Positions 8,034-17,187 of a DNA stretch of 50,955 bases are shown piece after piece. The notes below the pieces were generated by a model, which worked only from the letters and a program-made list of their open reading frames with translations, was not told the DNA's origin and did not search any database. This DNA comes from an uncultured Hungatella sp. (lineage in GTDB: Bacteria > Bacillota > Clostridia > Lachnospirales > Lachnospiraceae): assembly GCA_910579515.1 (NCBI GenBank), contig CAJTUV010000026.1, positions 1 through 50,955 of the forward strand. The letters are read 5' to 3'. Numbering within the stretch: the stretch's first letter is position 1; every line of letters begins with the position of its first letter. Both the position numbers and the translations under genes were made by a program.

Positions 8034-8061
8034 ATTATAATATAAGTCCTGCATTATGCAA
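8034..8061 (-). promoter_or_regulatory. Promoter of the folC operon
   Basis: Minus strand TTGCAT (8056-8061), 16-base spacer, TATAAT (8034-8039), 35 bases before the folC start. Confidence 0.7.
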
Positions 8062-8076
8062 CCGATTTTTTTCGCG

Positions 8077-8104
8077 AAAAGCGACAGAAAATGAATTCTG
8101 CCGC
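8077..8104 (-). terminator. Terminator after the SGNH hydrolase gene
   Basis: Nine-base stem GCGACAGAA (8081-8089) with TTCTGCCGC (8096-8104), including one G·U pair, and a short loop. A- and T-runs flank both sides, so it can act in both directions. Confidence 0.75.
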
Positions 8105-8126
8105 TTTTTTACTCTCTAAAAGCCTC

Positions 8127-8777
8127 TTAGAGTCTCATATTTAAAAAACGATAAATCTTTCTGGTCAGCCTCAGATATCCCTCGTTTGTAGGGTGGAGTC
8201 CATCCTTTTGGATATACTCCTTAAGCTCTGGAATATCTCCGGAAATTCCGCTTTCCAGAAACAAATCCAGAACCGGAACGCTGTATTCTCCTGCAATCTC
8301 CAGGATGACCTGGCGATAATCAATCAGACGTTTTCCTGCCTTATTCTCTGTATTCCAGTGAGGAAAGTCCAGAAAATCCCTGACCCTCATGGGCGTGAGG
8401 CACACCAGCTCTCCCTTTGGATTTTTCCCCAAAAGATATTCCACCATAGAACGATACGCGCCATAAAAAGTGTCGGTTCCTCTGTCTTTTTTCTCTCCCA
8501 AAGGTTTTCCCTGATTAAAATCATTGACTCCGCCGAAGATAACACAGACGTCATAGTCCATGTCCATACTGCCCATCCTCTCGATAAAAGAGTCGTCCCT
8601 GTCATTGCCCACGCAGACCGTACTTCCACAGACTCCATACTTGACAATGTCTGTCTCCGGCATAGCCTCCTTTAAATAGTCTACCCAGCTGACTCCTTCA
8701 TTGCCGTCTCCCCAGGTGATGCTGTCTCCCAGACAGTTTATTTTTTTACCCTTCCAATACCCCAATCCGAAATCCAT
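8127..8777 (-). CDS. SGNH/GDSL-family lipase or esterase
   Basis: A 216-residue cytoplasmic SGNH hydrolase. Block I is LGDSITWGDG (catalytic Ser), block III is GGVNDF (Asn) and block V is DGLHPTNEGY (Asp and His). There is no signal peptide. The ATG at 8777 is chosen because AAAGGAGG lies 7 bases upstream; the longer form to 8798 would start inside that site. The substrate is unknown; carbohydrate deacetylases and lysophospholipases share this fold. It is 47 bases after valS and could be read from that transcript. Confidence 0.85.
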   Translation of the reverse strand: MDFGLGYWKGKKINCLGDSITWGDGNEGVSWVDYLKEAMPETDIVKYGVCGSTVCVGNDRDDSFIERMGSMDMDYDVCVIFGGVNDFNQGKPLGEKKDRGTDTFYGAYRSMVEYLLGKNPKGELVCLTPMRVRDFLDFPHWNTENKAGKRLIDYRQVILEIAGEYSVPVLDLFLESGISGDIPELKEYIQKDGLHPTNEGYLRLTRKIYRFLNMRL

Positions 8778-8824
8778 ACTTACTCCTCCTTTTTTCATCT
8801 GCAGCGCCTGTCACTTTGTCCTAT

Positions 8825-11530
8825 CTATTGTAACTGTGCCAGTCTCTCTTCCACCTGTTCCATCATCTGTTTGTATTTTTTTTGTTTCTCTTTTTCTTCT
8901 TCAATCTTAGCAGCCGGAGCCTTGCTGATAAACTTTTCGTTATTCAGCATTCCGTTTACCCTAGACAATTCCTTTGTAAGCCGTTCCTTTTCCTGATTTA
9001 GGCGGCTGATCTCCTTTTCAATATCCACCAATTCCGCAAATGGCATATAGATATTCGCCTGAGGAATCACAGCGGATACAGCGTCCTCGCCGATTCCCTC
9101 TTTATCCTTTTTAAGACATACCTGGCTGGCATATCCCAGGGTTGCAAAAAATACCTTGCTGTGTTCAAAAATGTTTAAAAGCTCCTCATTTTCAGAAACC
9201 ACAAACACCTTTGCCTTCTTGCTGGGCGGCACATTCATAGAGGTACGCACCGCACGGATTGCCCTTACCGCCTCTTTGATTACCTCTACAGAGTTTTTCT
9301 CAGACGGAAACTCCCATTCAGGTCTGTATTTTGGCCAGGCAGAAATCATGATGGATTCCTCTTCTTCCTGAAGATTGCAGAAGATCTCCTCCGTGACAAA
9401 GGGGATATAAGGATGCAAAAGCTTAAGAGACTGAATCAATACCGTCTTTAAGGTCCAGATGGCCGCAGTCTTGGTGGAGTCCTCCTCATTCCACAGCCTT
9501 GGCTTCACCATCTCAATATACCAGTCGCAGAACTCCTCCCACACAAAATCGTACACTTTCGAAAGAGCGATGCCCAATTCATATTTCTCTAAATTATCTG
9601 TCGCTTCCTTTGCCAAAGCGTTTGCCTTAGACAAAATCCATTGATCTGCCATGGTAAGAGGCGCTTGGGCTCCCAAAACAGCGGCTGTTTCCTCTGCCTT
9701 CTGTCCCTTGCAGCCATACACTGCATCGTAGATTTCCATTTGCTTTTTATCTGCCTTCTCAATGTTCATCATGATAAACCGAGAAGCATTCCAGATCTTG
9801 TTGGCAAAATTACGGCTGTTCTCTACCTTTTCCCAATAGAAACGCATGTCGTTGCCTGGCGCGTTTCCTGTAACCAGTGTCATCCGCAGAGCATCTGCCC
9901 CATATTTGTCAATAACCTCCAGGGGATCAATCCCGTTTCCAAGAGACTTGCTCATTTTCCGTCCCTGAGAATCCCTGATAAGGCCATGGAACAATACCGT
10001 ATGGAACGGAGCCTTTCCTGTCTGCTCATATCCTGAGAAAATCATACGGATTACCCAGAAGAAAATAATATCATATCCTGTCACCAGCACATCTGTTGGG
10101 TAGAAATAGTCCAAATCCTCCGTCTTTTCGGGCCAGCCTAAAGTGGAGAAGGGCCATAATGCTGAGGAAAACCAGGTGTCCAGCGTGTCCTCATCCTGTG
10201 CAAAATGAGCGCCGCCGCATTTCGGACACACCAAAGGCTCTTCTCTGGCAACCACAATCTCCTGGCAGTCCTGACAGTAGTAGGCCGGAATCCTGTGTCC
10301 CCACCAAAGCTGTCTGGAAATACACCAGTCTCTGATATTGTCCGTCCAGTTAAAGTAGCTCTTATCCATCCGAGGCGGAATCAGCTTGATTTCTCCGCTC
10401 TTTACTGCCTCCACTGCCGGTTTGATCATTTCCTCCATCTTTACAAACCACTGCTGCTTAATCATGGGCTCTACGGTGGTGTGACAGCGGTCATGAACCC
10501 CTACTGCGTGAGAGTGAGGCACCACTTTCACCAAAAGACCAAGAGCTTTCAGATCCTCAACCATGGCTTTTCTCGCCTCATACCGGTCCATGCCGTGATA
10601 CTTGCTGCCTGGCAGGTTAACAGTAGCGTCGTCCTTTAAGATATTCAATTCCTCCAGATGATGACGTTTTCCAACCTCAAAGTCATTCGGGTCATGAGCC
10701 GGAGTAATTTTCACACATCCGGTTCCAAATTCCTTATCCACATAGGAATCTGCTATCACAGGAATCTCCCTGTCTGTGAGAGGCAGCTTTAAGGTCTTGC
10801 CAATCAAATCCTGATACCGCTCATCCTCTGGGTTCACCGCCACAGCCGTATCTCCCAACAAGGTTTCCGGCCTGGTGGTGGCAATTTCCACAAACCGCCC
10901 TTTTTCTCCTGCGATAGGATAATTGATATGCCAGAAAAACCCGTTCTGGTCCTCATGCTCTACCTCTGCGTCAGAAATTGAGGTCTGGCACACAGGGCAC
11001 CAGTTGACAATACGGGAACCTTTATAGATATATCCCTTTTCATACAGCTTAATGAACACCTCCTGAACCGCCTCAGAGCAGCCTTCATCCATGGTAAAAC
11101 GCTCTCTGTCCCAGTCTGCCGAGGAACCCAGCCTGTAAAGCTGGTTGATAATCCGTCCGCCATACTCTTTTTTCCAGTCCCAGCACTTCTCCAAAAAGCC
11201 GTCTCTGCCCAGTTCTTCTTTCGAAATCCCCTGCTTTTTCAGGCTTTCAATCACCTTTACCTCTGTGGCGATTGCCGCATGGTCTGTTCCCGGCTGCCAC
11301 AAAGTCTCATATCCCTGCATCCTCTTATAACGGGTCAAAATATCCTGCATGGTATTGTCCAGGGCGTGTCCCATGTGAAGCTGCCCTGTAATGTTTGGCG
11401 GCGGCATAACAATCGTAAACGGCTTCTTGTCAGGATTTTTCCTGGCTCTGAAATACTTATTATCCAGCCATTTCTGGTAAAGTTTATTCTCAATCTGTGA
11501 AGGGTTGTAGTTCTTTTCCAGTTCTTTCAT
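8825..11530 (-). CDS. valS: Valine--tRNA ligase
   Basis: Class I aminoacyl-tRNA synthetase of 901 residues. The HIGH motif appears as PPPNITGQLHMGHAL near residue 45, the editing domain includes ATTRPETLLGDTAV, the KMSKS loop is GRKMSKSLGNGIDP near residue 525, and the C-terminal tRNA-binding coiled coil (LVDIEKEISRLNQEKERLTKEL) is complete. GGAG lies 8 bases before the ATG. Expression is under the T-box leader directly upstream. It charges tRNA-Val and edits threonyl-tRNA-Val. Confidence 0.97.
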   Translation of the reverse strand: MKELEKNYNPSQIENKLYQKWLDNKYFRARKNPDKKPFTIVMPPPNITGQLHMGHALDNTMQDILTRYKRMQGYETLWQPGTDHAAIATEVKVIESLKKQGISKEELGRDGFLEKCWDWKKEYGGRIINQLYRLGSSADWDRERFTMDEGCSEAVQEVFIKLYEKGYIYKGSRIVNWCPVCQTSISDAEVEHEDQNGFFWHINYPIAGEKGRFVEIATTRPETLLGDTAVAVNPEDERYQDLIGKTLKLPLTDREIPVIADSYVDKEFGTGCVKITPAHDPNDFEVGKRHHLEELNILKDDATVNLPGSKYHGMDRYEARKAMVEDLKALGLLVKVVPHSHAVGVHDRCHTTVEPMIKQQWFVKMEEMIKPAVEAVKSGEIKLIPPRMDKSYFNWTDNIRDWCISRQLWWGHRIPAYYCQDCQEIVVAREEPLVCPKCGGAHFAQDEDTLDTWFSSALWPFSTLGWPEKTEDLDYFYPTDVLVTGYDIIFFWVIRMIFSGYEQTGKAPFHTVLFHGLIRDSQGRKMSKSLGNGIDPLEVIDKYGADALRMTLVTGNAPGNDMRFYWEKVENSRNFANKIWNASRFIMMNIEKADKKQMEIYDAVYGCKGQKAEETAAVLGAQAPLTMADQWILSKANALAKEATDNLEKYELGIALSKVYDFVWEEFCDWYIEMVKPRLWNEEDSTKTAAIWTLKTVLIQSLKLLHPYIPFVTEEIFCNLQEEEESIMISAWPKYRPEWEFPSEKNSVEVIKEAVRAIRAVRTSMNVPPSKKAKVFVVSENEELLNIFEHSKVFFATLGYASQVCLKKDKEGIGEDAVSAVIPQANIYMPFAELVDIEKEISRLNQEKERLTKELSRVNGMLNNEKFISKAPAAKIEEEKEKQKKYKQMMEQVEERLAQLQ

Positions 11531-11602
11531 GTTCTTGTCTCCTTTTTCGGGTTGATTTTCTCACAATGGCCGCCGCGTTTGTTTATTGAGAGCTCTTTAA
11601 AA

Positions 11603-11641
11603 TAGTAAACGCCCTTTCCATGATCTCTCATGAAAAGGGCG
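11603..11641 (-). terminator. T-box regulated terminator of valS
   Basis: Stem CGCCCTTT (minus strand, with 11634-11641) pairs with AAAGGGCG (11610-11617). GTTTACT follows. It lies directly after the T-box core, the classic attenuator placement. Confidence 0.85.
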
Positions 11642-11882
11642 AATCAGTCCGCGGTACCACCTTTTTTTCACATGATATACGGCTCATTTTGGCTGTTCAC
11701 CATGTATCTCCTTCGTCTCATAACGCCGACGAAACGGGAACCGCTACGAAAAGCCATCTTTCACGGTTCCGGCTCCAAAGCTACCTTCCACTTACACTTC
11801 CTTAAGCCGCCTCTCAACCGGTGGACGGCTCTCTCTGTCAGGGTAATAAGCGTACTCCTCTTCTTCCCAGCCTTTCTCTATG
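11603..11882 (-). promoter_or_regulatory. T-box riboswitch leader of valS
   Basis: The minus strand carries the T-box core GGTGGTACCGCG (revcomp of 11650-11663) immediately before a terminator hairpin. The UGGU of the core would pair with the ACCA end of uncharged tRNA-Val, which normally has A as discriminator base. Upstream is a structured stem I region, for example AGCCG/CGGCT and TACGCTT/AAGTGTA pairings around 11785-11855. A strong promoter precedes it and valS follows, so uncharged tRNA-Val should switch on valS. The specifier triplet is not resolved: GTG and GTA triplets both occur in the likely 3' side of stem I. Confidence 0.92.
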
Positions 11883-11888
11883 TATGCT

Positions 11889-11917
11889 ATCATAGCCGCT
11901 GAAAAAGGATTTGTCAA
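11889..11917 (-). promoter_or_regulatory. Promoter of the valS T-box transcript
   Basis: Minus strand TTGACA (11912-11917), exactly consensus, then 17 bases, then TATGAT (11889-11894). Transcription should start near 11882, leaving a leader of about 350 bases. Confidence 0.85.
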
Positions 11918-11931
11918 ACATTTTTTGAATC

Positions 11932-14307
11932 TTACTCTCTATTTCTTGTCTCCGCAAATCTCTTAATATTGCTGGCATTCACATATTTTTGAATCTGCCC
12001 GTCTTTTACCAGAACCAGGGTAGGCGCCTGCATAACCCCAAGCTCGCTGGACAATTCTGGATTCTCCTCTGCGTCCACTACCTGATAATCCACACCCTTT
12101 AAAAACTCTTTGGCAATCCGACAGTTGGGACACGTTTTTGTTGTGAAAAGATACGTCCCCACAGGAGCCTGGTTTCTTTGTTTCTCCACAGCCTCTTCTA
12201 TTTTTGCCGCCGCTTTAACGCCTCTCTTTAACGCTGAGCTGGCTGGCACATAAGAAGTACGGTTCTTATATTCCTGGGTCTTTCCTGCATTCCAGTTTTT
12301 CACCGGACGGTAATATCCGGTAATTCTGCTGTAAACCTCCGCCTCCTGGCCGCACACCGGACAGGTGAAATGCTCTCCCACCAGATAGCCATGTTCCTTA
12401 CAGATGGAATAGATGGGGGACATTGTATAATAGGGCAGCTTATAATTCTCGGCAATGGTTTTCACCAACTTCGCTGCCGCCTTCCAGTCAGGCAGCTTTT
12501 CCCCTAAAAAAGCGTGGAATACGGTTCCAGAGGTGTACAAGGTCTGCAAATCATCCTGGATATCCAGAGCGTCAAAAATATCAGACGTGTAATCCACCGG
12601 AAGATGGGAGCTGTTGGTATAATAAGGTGTGCCGCACGCTCCTCCTGCGGTGATAATATCTGGATAGCGCTCCTTATCGTGTTTTGCAAACCGATAGGTA
12701 GTAGACTCTGCCGGAGTGGCCTCCAGATTATACAGATCTCCGTAGGTCTCCTGGTAATCAGAGAGCCTCTCTCTCATGTGATTTAAAATGTTTTTCGTAA
12801 ATTCCTGAGTCTCCTTATGAGTCAAATCCGCTCTCAGCCACTTGGCGTTTAGACCTGCCTCGTTCATTCCAATCAGGCCGATGGTAGAGAAATGATTGTC
12901 AAAATTCCCCAGATACCGCTTTGTATAAGGATACAGACCGCCTTCCATCAGCTTGGAAATGACCTCTCTCTTGGTCTTTAATGAACGGGCAGCCAGATCC
13001 ATCATATGGTCCAAACGCTTGTAAAAATCCTCCTCATCCTTAGACAGATAGGCTATTCTTGGCATATTGATGGTCACTACTCCCACCGATCCGGTGCTCT
13101 CCCCTGAACCAAAAAAGCCCCCTGTCTTTCTGCGCAGCTCCCTTAAATCCAGACGAAGGCGACAGCACATGCTTCGGACGTCGCTTGGCTCCATATCGCT
13201 GTTAATATAGTTGGAAAAGTAAGGCGTTCCGTATTTGGCCGTCATCTCAAACAGAAGCTTGTTATTCTCGGTTTCCGACCAGTCAAAGTCCTTGGTGATA
13301 GAGTAGGTAGGAATGGGGTATTGGAAGCCTCTTCCGTTGGCGTCGCCTTCAATCATGGTCTCGATAAAGGCTTTATTTACCATATCCATCTCTTTCTTAC
13401 AGTCTTTGTACGTAAAATCCATAGGCTTACCGCCTACAATCGCTGGCATCTCGGCCATGTCTGCAGGCACGGTCCAGTCCAGGGTAATATTAGAAAATGG
13501 GGACTGGGTTCCCCAGCGGCTTGGAGTATTGACGCCATAGATAAAGGACTCAATACACTTCTTCACCTCGGGGTAGGTCAGATGATCCGCCTTGATAAAA
13601 GGAGCTAAGTACGTATCAAAAGAGGAAAATGCCTGGGCTCCCGCCCACTCATTCTGCATAATTCCCAAAAAATTTACCATCTGGTTACACAAAACCGACA
13701 GATGCTTGGCTGGGGAAGAGGTAATCTTTCCCGGAATCCCCCCAAGACCCTCCATCAAAAGCTGCTTTAAGGACCACCCTGCACAGTATCCGGTCAGCAT
13801 AGACAGATCGTGGAGATGAATGTCCGCATTCCGGTGTGCCTCTGCAATCTCCTGGTCATAAATCTCAGACAGCCAGTAATTTGCCGTCACAGCACCGGAA
13901 TTACTTAAAATCAGGCCGCCTACAGAGTAGGTGACTGTAGCGTTCTCTTTTACCCGCCAGTCCTCTACCTTCACATAGCTGTTGACCACATCTTTGTAAT
14001 CCAGAATCGTGTTGTTCATGTTGCGAATCTTCTCCCGCTGTTTCCGGTACAAGATATAGGCCTTAGCCACCTCGGTATATCCGGCCTGCTCTAAAACATG
14101 CTCCACACTGTCCTGTATCTCCTCCACAGAAATGTGACTGTCCTTCATCTTCTTCTGAAAGTCTGCCGTCACCCTAAGAGACAGAAGCTCCAGAATCTCA
14201 TGATTGAAATCATTCCCTGTAGCTTTAAATGCCTTTTTGATCGCTTCGGTAATCTTGTTTAGTCCAAACTCTGCAATCTCGCCGTCGCGCTTTACAACCT
14301 GAATCAT
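11932..14307 (-). CDS. nrdD: Anaerobic ribonucleoside-triphosphate reductase with C-terminal glutaredoxin-like domain
   Basis: A class III reductase that makes dNTPs from NTPs using a glycyl radical. The 791-residue protein opens with an ATP-cone (IQVVKRDGEIAEFGLNKI...), followed by the barrel (LHDLSMLTGYCAGWS, GVNTPSRWGTQSPFSN). Near 640-680 it has CPVCGQE, then the glycyl radical loop RITGYYRPVKNWNAGK. Unlike most NrdD proteins it does not end there: after a linker (KAAAKIEEAVEKQRN) a thioredoxin-fold domain of about 75 residues follows, with the redox pair CPNC, the cis-proline APTLVLV and a final helix. The start at 14307 follows GGGGAC; six extra upstream codons are possible. No nrdG activase gene is in the window. 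Two NrdR boxes overlap its promoter region. Confidence 0.93.
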   Translation of the reverse strand: MIQVVKRDGEIAEFGLNKITEAIKKAFKATGNDFNHEILELLSLRVTADFQKKMKDSHISVEEIQDSVEHVLEQAGYTEVAKAYILYRKQREKIRNMNNTILDYKDVVNSYVKVEDWRVKENATVTYSVGGLILSNSGAVTANYWLSEIYDQEIAEAHRNADIHLHDLSMLTGYCAGWSLKQLLMEGLGGIPGKITSSPAKHLSVLCNQMVNFLGIMQNEWAGAQAFSSFDTYLAPFIKADHLTYPEVKKCIESFIYGVNTPSRWGTQSPFSNITLDWTVPADMAEMPAIVGGKPMDFTYKDCKKEMDMVNKAFIETMIEGDANGRGFQYPIPTYSITKDFDWSETENNKLLFEMTAKYGTPYFSNYINSDMEPSDVRSMCCRLRLDLRELRRKTGGFFGSGESTGSVGVVTINMPRIAYLSKDEEDFYKRLDHMMDLAARSLKTKREVISKLMEGGLYPYTKRYLGNFDNHFSTIGLIGMNEAGLNAKWLRADLTHKETQEFTKNILNHMRERLSDYQETYGDLYNLEATPAESTTYRFAKHDKERYPDIITAGGACGTPYYTNSSHLPVDYTSDIFDALDIQDDLQTLYTSGTVFHAFLGEKLPDWKAAAKLVKTIAENYKLPYYTMSPIYSICKEHGYLVGEHFTCPVCGQEAEVYSRITGYYRPVKNWNAGKTQEYKNRTSYVPASSALKRGVKAAAKIEEAVEKQRNQAPVGTYLFTTKTCPNCRIAKEFLKGVDYQVVDAEENPELSSELGVMQAPTLVLVKDGQIQKYVNASNIKRFAETRNRE

Positions 14308-14380
14308 CTTTTTGTCCCCTTTCAATTCCAGCCAATTTTATGTGTTCACAAAAGGAACTCTTCCCTAATGAAACATAAGA

Positions 14381-14414
14381 GCTCCGGAAACGACGCTTTG
14401 TCAGAAACCGGAGC
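14381..14414 (-). other. Hairpin in the nrdD 5' leader
   Basis: Seven-base perfect stem GCTCCGG/CCGGAGC around a 20-base loop lies in the untranslated leader between the nrdD promoter and start codon. No T-run follows in the transcript direction, so it does not look like a terminator. Its role is unknown; an mRNA-stability or regulatory structure is possible. Confidence 0.5.
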
Positions 14415-14426
14415 GCTATGTGGCTT

Positions 14427-14495
14427 ATTATAACAGAAGCCTTTCTAAAACGCAATATCTAGTTTTACTTTTTTTACCAATACAAGATATAGGTG
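14427..14495 (-). promoter_or_regulatory. nrdD promoter with two NrdR boxes
   Basis: Minus strand promoter TTGCGT (14450-14455), 17 bases, TATAAT (14427-14432). Two sites match the NrdR box pattern CWNATNTWG: core CTAGATATTG (14453-14462), which overlaps the -35, and core CTATATCTTG (14483-14492). They are 30 bases apart, about three helical turns, which is the tandem arrangement known for NrdR operators. nrdR itself lies at 39926-40378. Confidence 0.78.
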
Positions 14496-14531
14496 CTCTG
14501 TCGCAGTAAAGCGGACCTGACACATAGATTC

Positions 14532-15779
14532 CTACACAAGCTTCCCATAAAGCGTCGCCGGAACATACGCCTTTACCCTGATCCCCTCTTCCACATATTC
14601 CTCTAAAATGAGCTCTCCAAATTTGCGGATCTGCTGAATCCTTCCTGCCTCCTGATAGGGATACACCTTTTCCAGATAAACCTTCTGACTGCGCAAAATG
14701 GTCTCCAGAATTTCCAACAACTCTGAAATCCCCTGACCTGTGCGGGCGGAAATCTTCACCTGATAATCTGCTGACAAATCTTTTAGAATCACTGGCGACT
14801 CCATCTTATCCATTTTATTAAAAACCGTCACCACTACTTTTTCTGTAACCTTTAACTGCTTTAATGTTTCATACACAGTGTGCATCTGCATGTCCATCTG
14901 GGGGTTGGATACATCCGCTACGTGGAGAATGATGTCGCTGTAGCACGCCTCCTCCAAGGTGCTTTTAAATGCCTCCACCAGATGATGGGGAAGCTTTCTG
15001 ATAAATCCAACCGTATCTGTCAGAAGAATCTGCTGCCCGCTGGGAAGCTCCAGCTTTCTGGTGGTAGGGTCCAATGTGGCAAACAGCTTATCCTCTGCCA
15101 AAATTCCTGCGTCTGTCAGATAATTTAACAACGTAGACTTTCCCGCATTCGTATAGCCCACAATAGCCGCCACCTGAGTATGGGTCTGTTCTCTTTGCTG
15201 GCGCTGGACTTCTCTGTGACGTTCTACTTCCTTTAGTTGAGCCTTTAACTGACCGATCCGCTCATGAATGATTCGCCGGTCCATTTCCAGCTTTTTCTCC
15301 CCAGGTCCTCTGGTTCCGATACCGCCGCCCAGCCTGGACAGGGAATTTCGGAGTCCTACCAGCCTGGCAGCACGGTATTTTAGCTGAGCTAACTCTACCT
15401 GGATCTTTCCCTCTCTCGTGTTGGCTCTGGAAGCAAAAATGTCCAGAATCACCATGGTGCGGTCCATAACCTTTGTCTCCAGCATATCTTCCAGGTTGCG
15501 AAGCTGGGCCGGAGAGAGCTCGTCGTCACATACAACTCCTGTAGCTTGAAGTTCCCATACAAGCTCCTTCACCTCATCAATCTTTCCCTTGCCAAGATAA
15601 GTTCCCGGATGAACGTTTTCCCGATTCTGAATCACCGTTCCTACGGTAATACCTCCCGCTGTCTCTACCAGTTCTGCCAATTCCTCCAGGCAGGCTTCTG
15701 TGTCATCCTCCTCCCTGGTTTTGACTGCAATCAGGATCACCTTCTCCTCTAATTCCTTTAAATCAATTAATTCTGCCAC
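14532..15779 (-). CDS. hflX: GTPase HflX
   Basis: HflX is a ribosome-associated GTPase that splits stalled ribosomes. Its N-terminal domain includes HPGTYLGKGKIDEVKELV and the RTMVILDIFASRANTREGK segment, then the glycine-rich RLGGGIGTRGPGEKKLE linker. The G domain has G1 GYTNAGKST, G3 DTVGFIRKLPHHLVEAF and G4 NKMD. The 415-residue length is normal. The start is GTG at 15779 with AAGGAG 7 bases upstream. It is the last gene of dut-lipoprotein-hflX, 16 bases after the lipoprotein gene. Confidence 0.95.
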   Translation of the reverse strand: MAELIDLKELEEKVILIAVKTREEDDTEACLEELAELVETAGGITVGTVIQNRENVHPGTYLGKGKIDEVKELVWELQATGVVCDDELSPAQLRNLEDMLETKVMDRTMVILDIFASRANTREGKIQVELAQLKYRAARLVGLRNSLSRLGGGIGTRGPGEKKLEMDRRIIHERIGQLKAQLKEVERHREVQRQQREQTHTQVAAIVGYTNAGKSTLLNYLTDAGILAEDKLFATLDPTTRKLELPSGQQILLTDTVGFIRKLPHHLVEAFKSTLEEACYSDIILHVADVSNPQMDMQMHTVYETLKQLKVTEKVVVTVFNKMDKMESPVILKDLSADYQVKISARTGQGISELLEILETILRSQKVYLEKVYPYQEAGRIQQIRKFGELILEEYVEEGIRVKAYVPATLYGKLV

Positions 15780-15795
15780 TTATTGTCTCCTTATT

Positions 15796-16563
15796 TTAAC
15801 GAGTTCTTAAAAAAGCGATCTCCCGCTCCACCTCCGGATTCGTGCCAAACTCAGCCGAATATTGTAAAAGAAGTTCTAATGCTTTGGCAAAATCCTGCTT
15901 TTTCTCGTAAACGACTGCCTGATTGTACAAAAGCTCTCCTTTCGCCTCTGCGTCGCCGCTTTTCATCCCCTTTTCAAAAAACCCTAACGCCTGGTCATAA
16001 TTTTCGGCTTCCAGCTCGCAGACTCCCATCCGGTTATAGAGTTTACCGCTTTGAATTCCTGCATTCATAGCCGCCGTATAAAGCTCCATGGCCTCTTCTA
16101 ATCGTCCGTTTTGGGTAAGCCCTTGTCCCAAAGCTAATAACGCGTCGGCAGCCATCTCGCTGTCCGGCTGCTTTTCATAAGCCTTTTTATAACTTTCCAG
16201 AGCCTTGTCAAGCGCCTCCATCCTCTCGTAAAGCATACAAAGCCGATACAGATATTCCGGCTTCTCTTCCTCCACCTGGCATAACACCTCGTAGGTATGA
16301 GCGGCCGCCTCATAATCCTCTGCTCCCGTCTCTGCATCCGCCCGATATTTCAGCACATCCAGCTCAAACTCCCCAACCACTTTTTGGGAACGTTCCAAAG
16401 CCTGGTCAAACGACTCAATGGCGCCATGGTAATCCCCTGCATTAAGCTTGTCAATACCAGCGTTGCGAAGTTCCAGTTTCTCTTTTGTCTTCGCCCCACA
16501 TCCCGTCATCAAAAGCATGGCCGCCAAAGACATGACAACCATGTTCCAAACAAATCGTCTCAT
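15796..16563 (-). CDS. TPR-repeat lipoprotein
   Basis: A 255-residue protein with a lipoprotein signal: charged MRRF, hydrophobic stretch and the lipobox LMTGC near residue 21. The rest is about five tetratricopeptide repeats (LNAGDYHGAIESFDQALERS, EDYEAAAHTYEVLCQVEEE, EALDKALESYKKAYEKQPDS, NGRLEEAMELYTAAMNAG, ENYDQALGFFEKGMKSG). It should sit on the outer face of the membrane as an interaction scaffold. The partner is unknown. It lies 26 bases after dut and 16 before hflX, so it is co-transcribed, though no functional link is obvious. Confidence 0.85.
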   Translation of the reverse strand: MRRFVWNMVVMSLAAMLLMTGCGAKTKEKLELRNAGIDKLNAGDYHGAIESFDQALERSQKVVGEFELDVLKYRADAETGAEDYEAAAHTYEVLCQVEEEKPEYLYRLCMLYERMEALDKALESYKKAYEKQPDSEMAADALLALGQGLTQNGRLEEAMELYTAAMNAGIQSGKLYNRMGVCELEAENYDQALGFFEKGMKSGDAEAKGELLYNQAVVYEKKQDFAKALELLLQYSAEFGTNPEVEREIAFLRTR

Positions 16564-16589
16564 TCCTTCTCCCCTTTCTTCCTTTACTC

Positions 16590-17024
16590 CTACTGAAGTC
16601 CTGTACTGCCAATTCCGCCTCGGTTTTCATCCAAAAGAGCAGGAACTTGCTCAAACGTTAAGGCAGGCTGATGTTCCATGATTCGAAACTGGCAGATCCG
16701 GTCGTTTCGTTCAATCTTTGTATCCCTCAGCGCATAAGCTGGAAAATACCATTGGTCCTGGTCGCCGCAGTACGTCTCGTCAATGACTCCATAATGATTC
16801 GTCTGAATGATTCCAAAGTTTTTAAAGGTAGAGCTTCTGGGTACAATGTGAGCCTCATAGCCCTTTGGCAGCTTCATAGCCACTCCTAAGGGAATCAGGC
16901 AAAACTCTCCTGCTTTTAAGTGTACTGTCTGTGCAGCCCGCAAATCAATCCAATCAGACTTTCCTCCAATATAAGACAATTTTTCAATTTTATCCGTAAA
17001 ATATTTTATTTGAATCGTTTCCAT
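16590..17024 (-). CDS. dut: dUTP diphosphatase (trimeric dUTPase family)
   Basis: Hydrolyses dUTP to dUMP and PPi, keeping uracil out of DNA. The 144 residues show the beta-rich trimeric fold motifs: motif 1 SDWIDLRAAQ, motif 2 PRSSTFKNFGI, motif 3 GVIDETYCGDQDQWYFPAYALRD, motif 4 RICQFRIMEH and the glycine-rich C-terminal motif 5 RGGIGSTGLQ. The start at 17024 has GAGGAGG about 8 bases upstream; the longer frame to 17072 is not needed. The motifs are slightly diverged from the E. coli type but complete. Confidence 0.88.
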   Translation of the reverse strand: METIQIKYFTDKIEKLSYIGGKSDWIDLRAAQTVHLKAGEFCLIPLGVAMKLPKGYEAHIVPRSSTFKNFGIIQTNHYGVIDETYCGDQDQWYFPAYALRDTKIERNDRICQFRIMEHQPALTFEQVPALLDENRGGIGSTGLQ

Positions 17025-17062
17025 TCCAGACGCCTCCTCTTTCTGAAGTTTCATATCATCAT

Positions 17063-17092
17063 ATTGTAACACAGACCCCTGATTTGTTGCAA
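17063..17092 (-). promoter_or_regulatory. Promoter of the dut operon
   Basis: Minus strand TTGCAA (17087-17092), 18-base spacer, TACAAT (17063-17068). The -35 lies in the loop of a strong inverted repeat (arms around CCTGATTT and AAATCAGG, 17073-17105) that could be an operator or a hairpin in the divergent region. Confidence 0.55.
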
Positions 17093-17111
17093 ATAAAATC
17101 AGGTCTCCTGC

Positions 17112-17140
17112 TTGAAAGAAATTTCACTTTATGATATAAC
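17112..17140 (+). promoter_or_regulatory. Promoter of the stand-alone receiver gene
   Basis: TTGAAA (17112-17117), 17 bases, TATAAC (17135-17140), about 47 bases before the ATG at 17188. Confidence 0.65.
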
Positions 17141-17187
17141 CTATAGAAGCAAATACGGATAACAGGAAAAGGGTACGGCATATTTGT

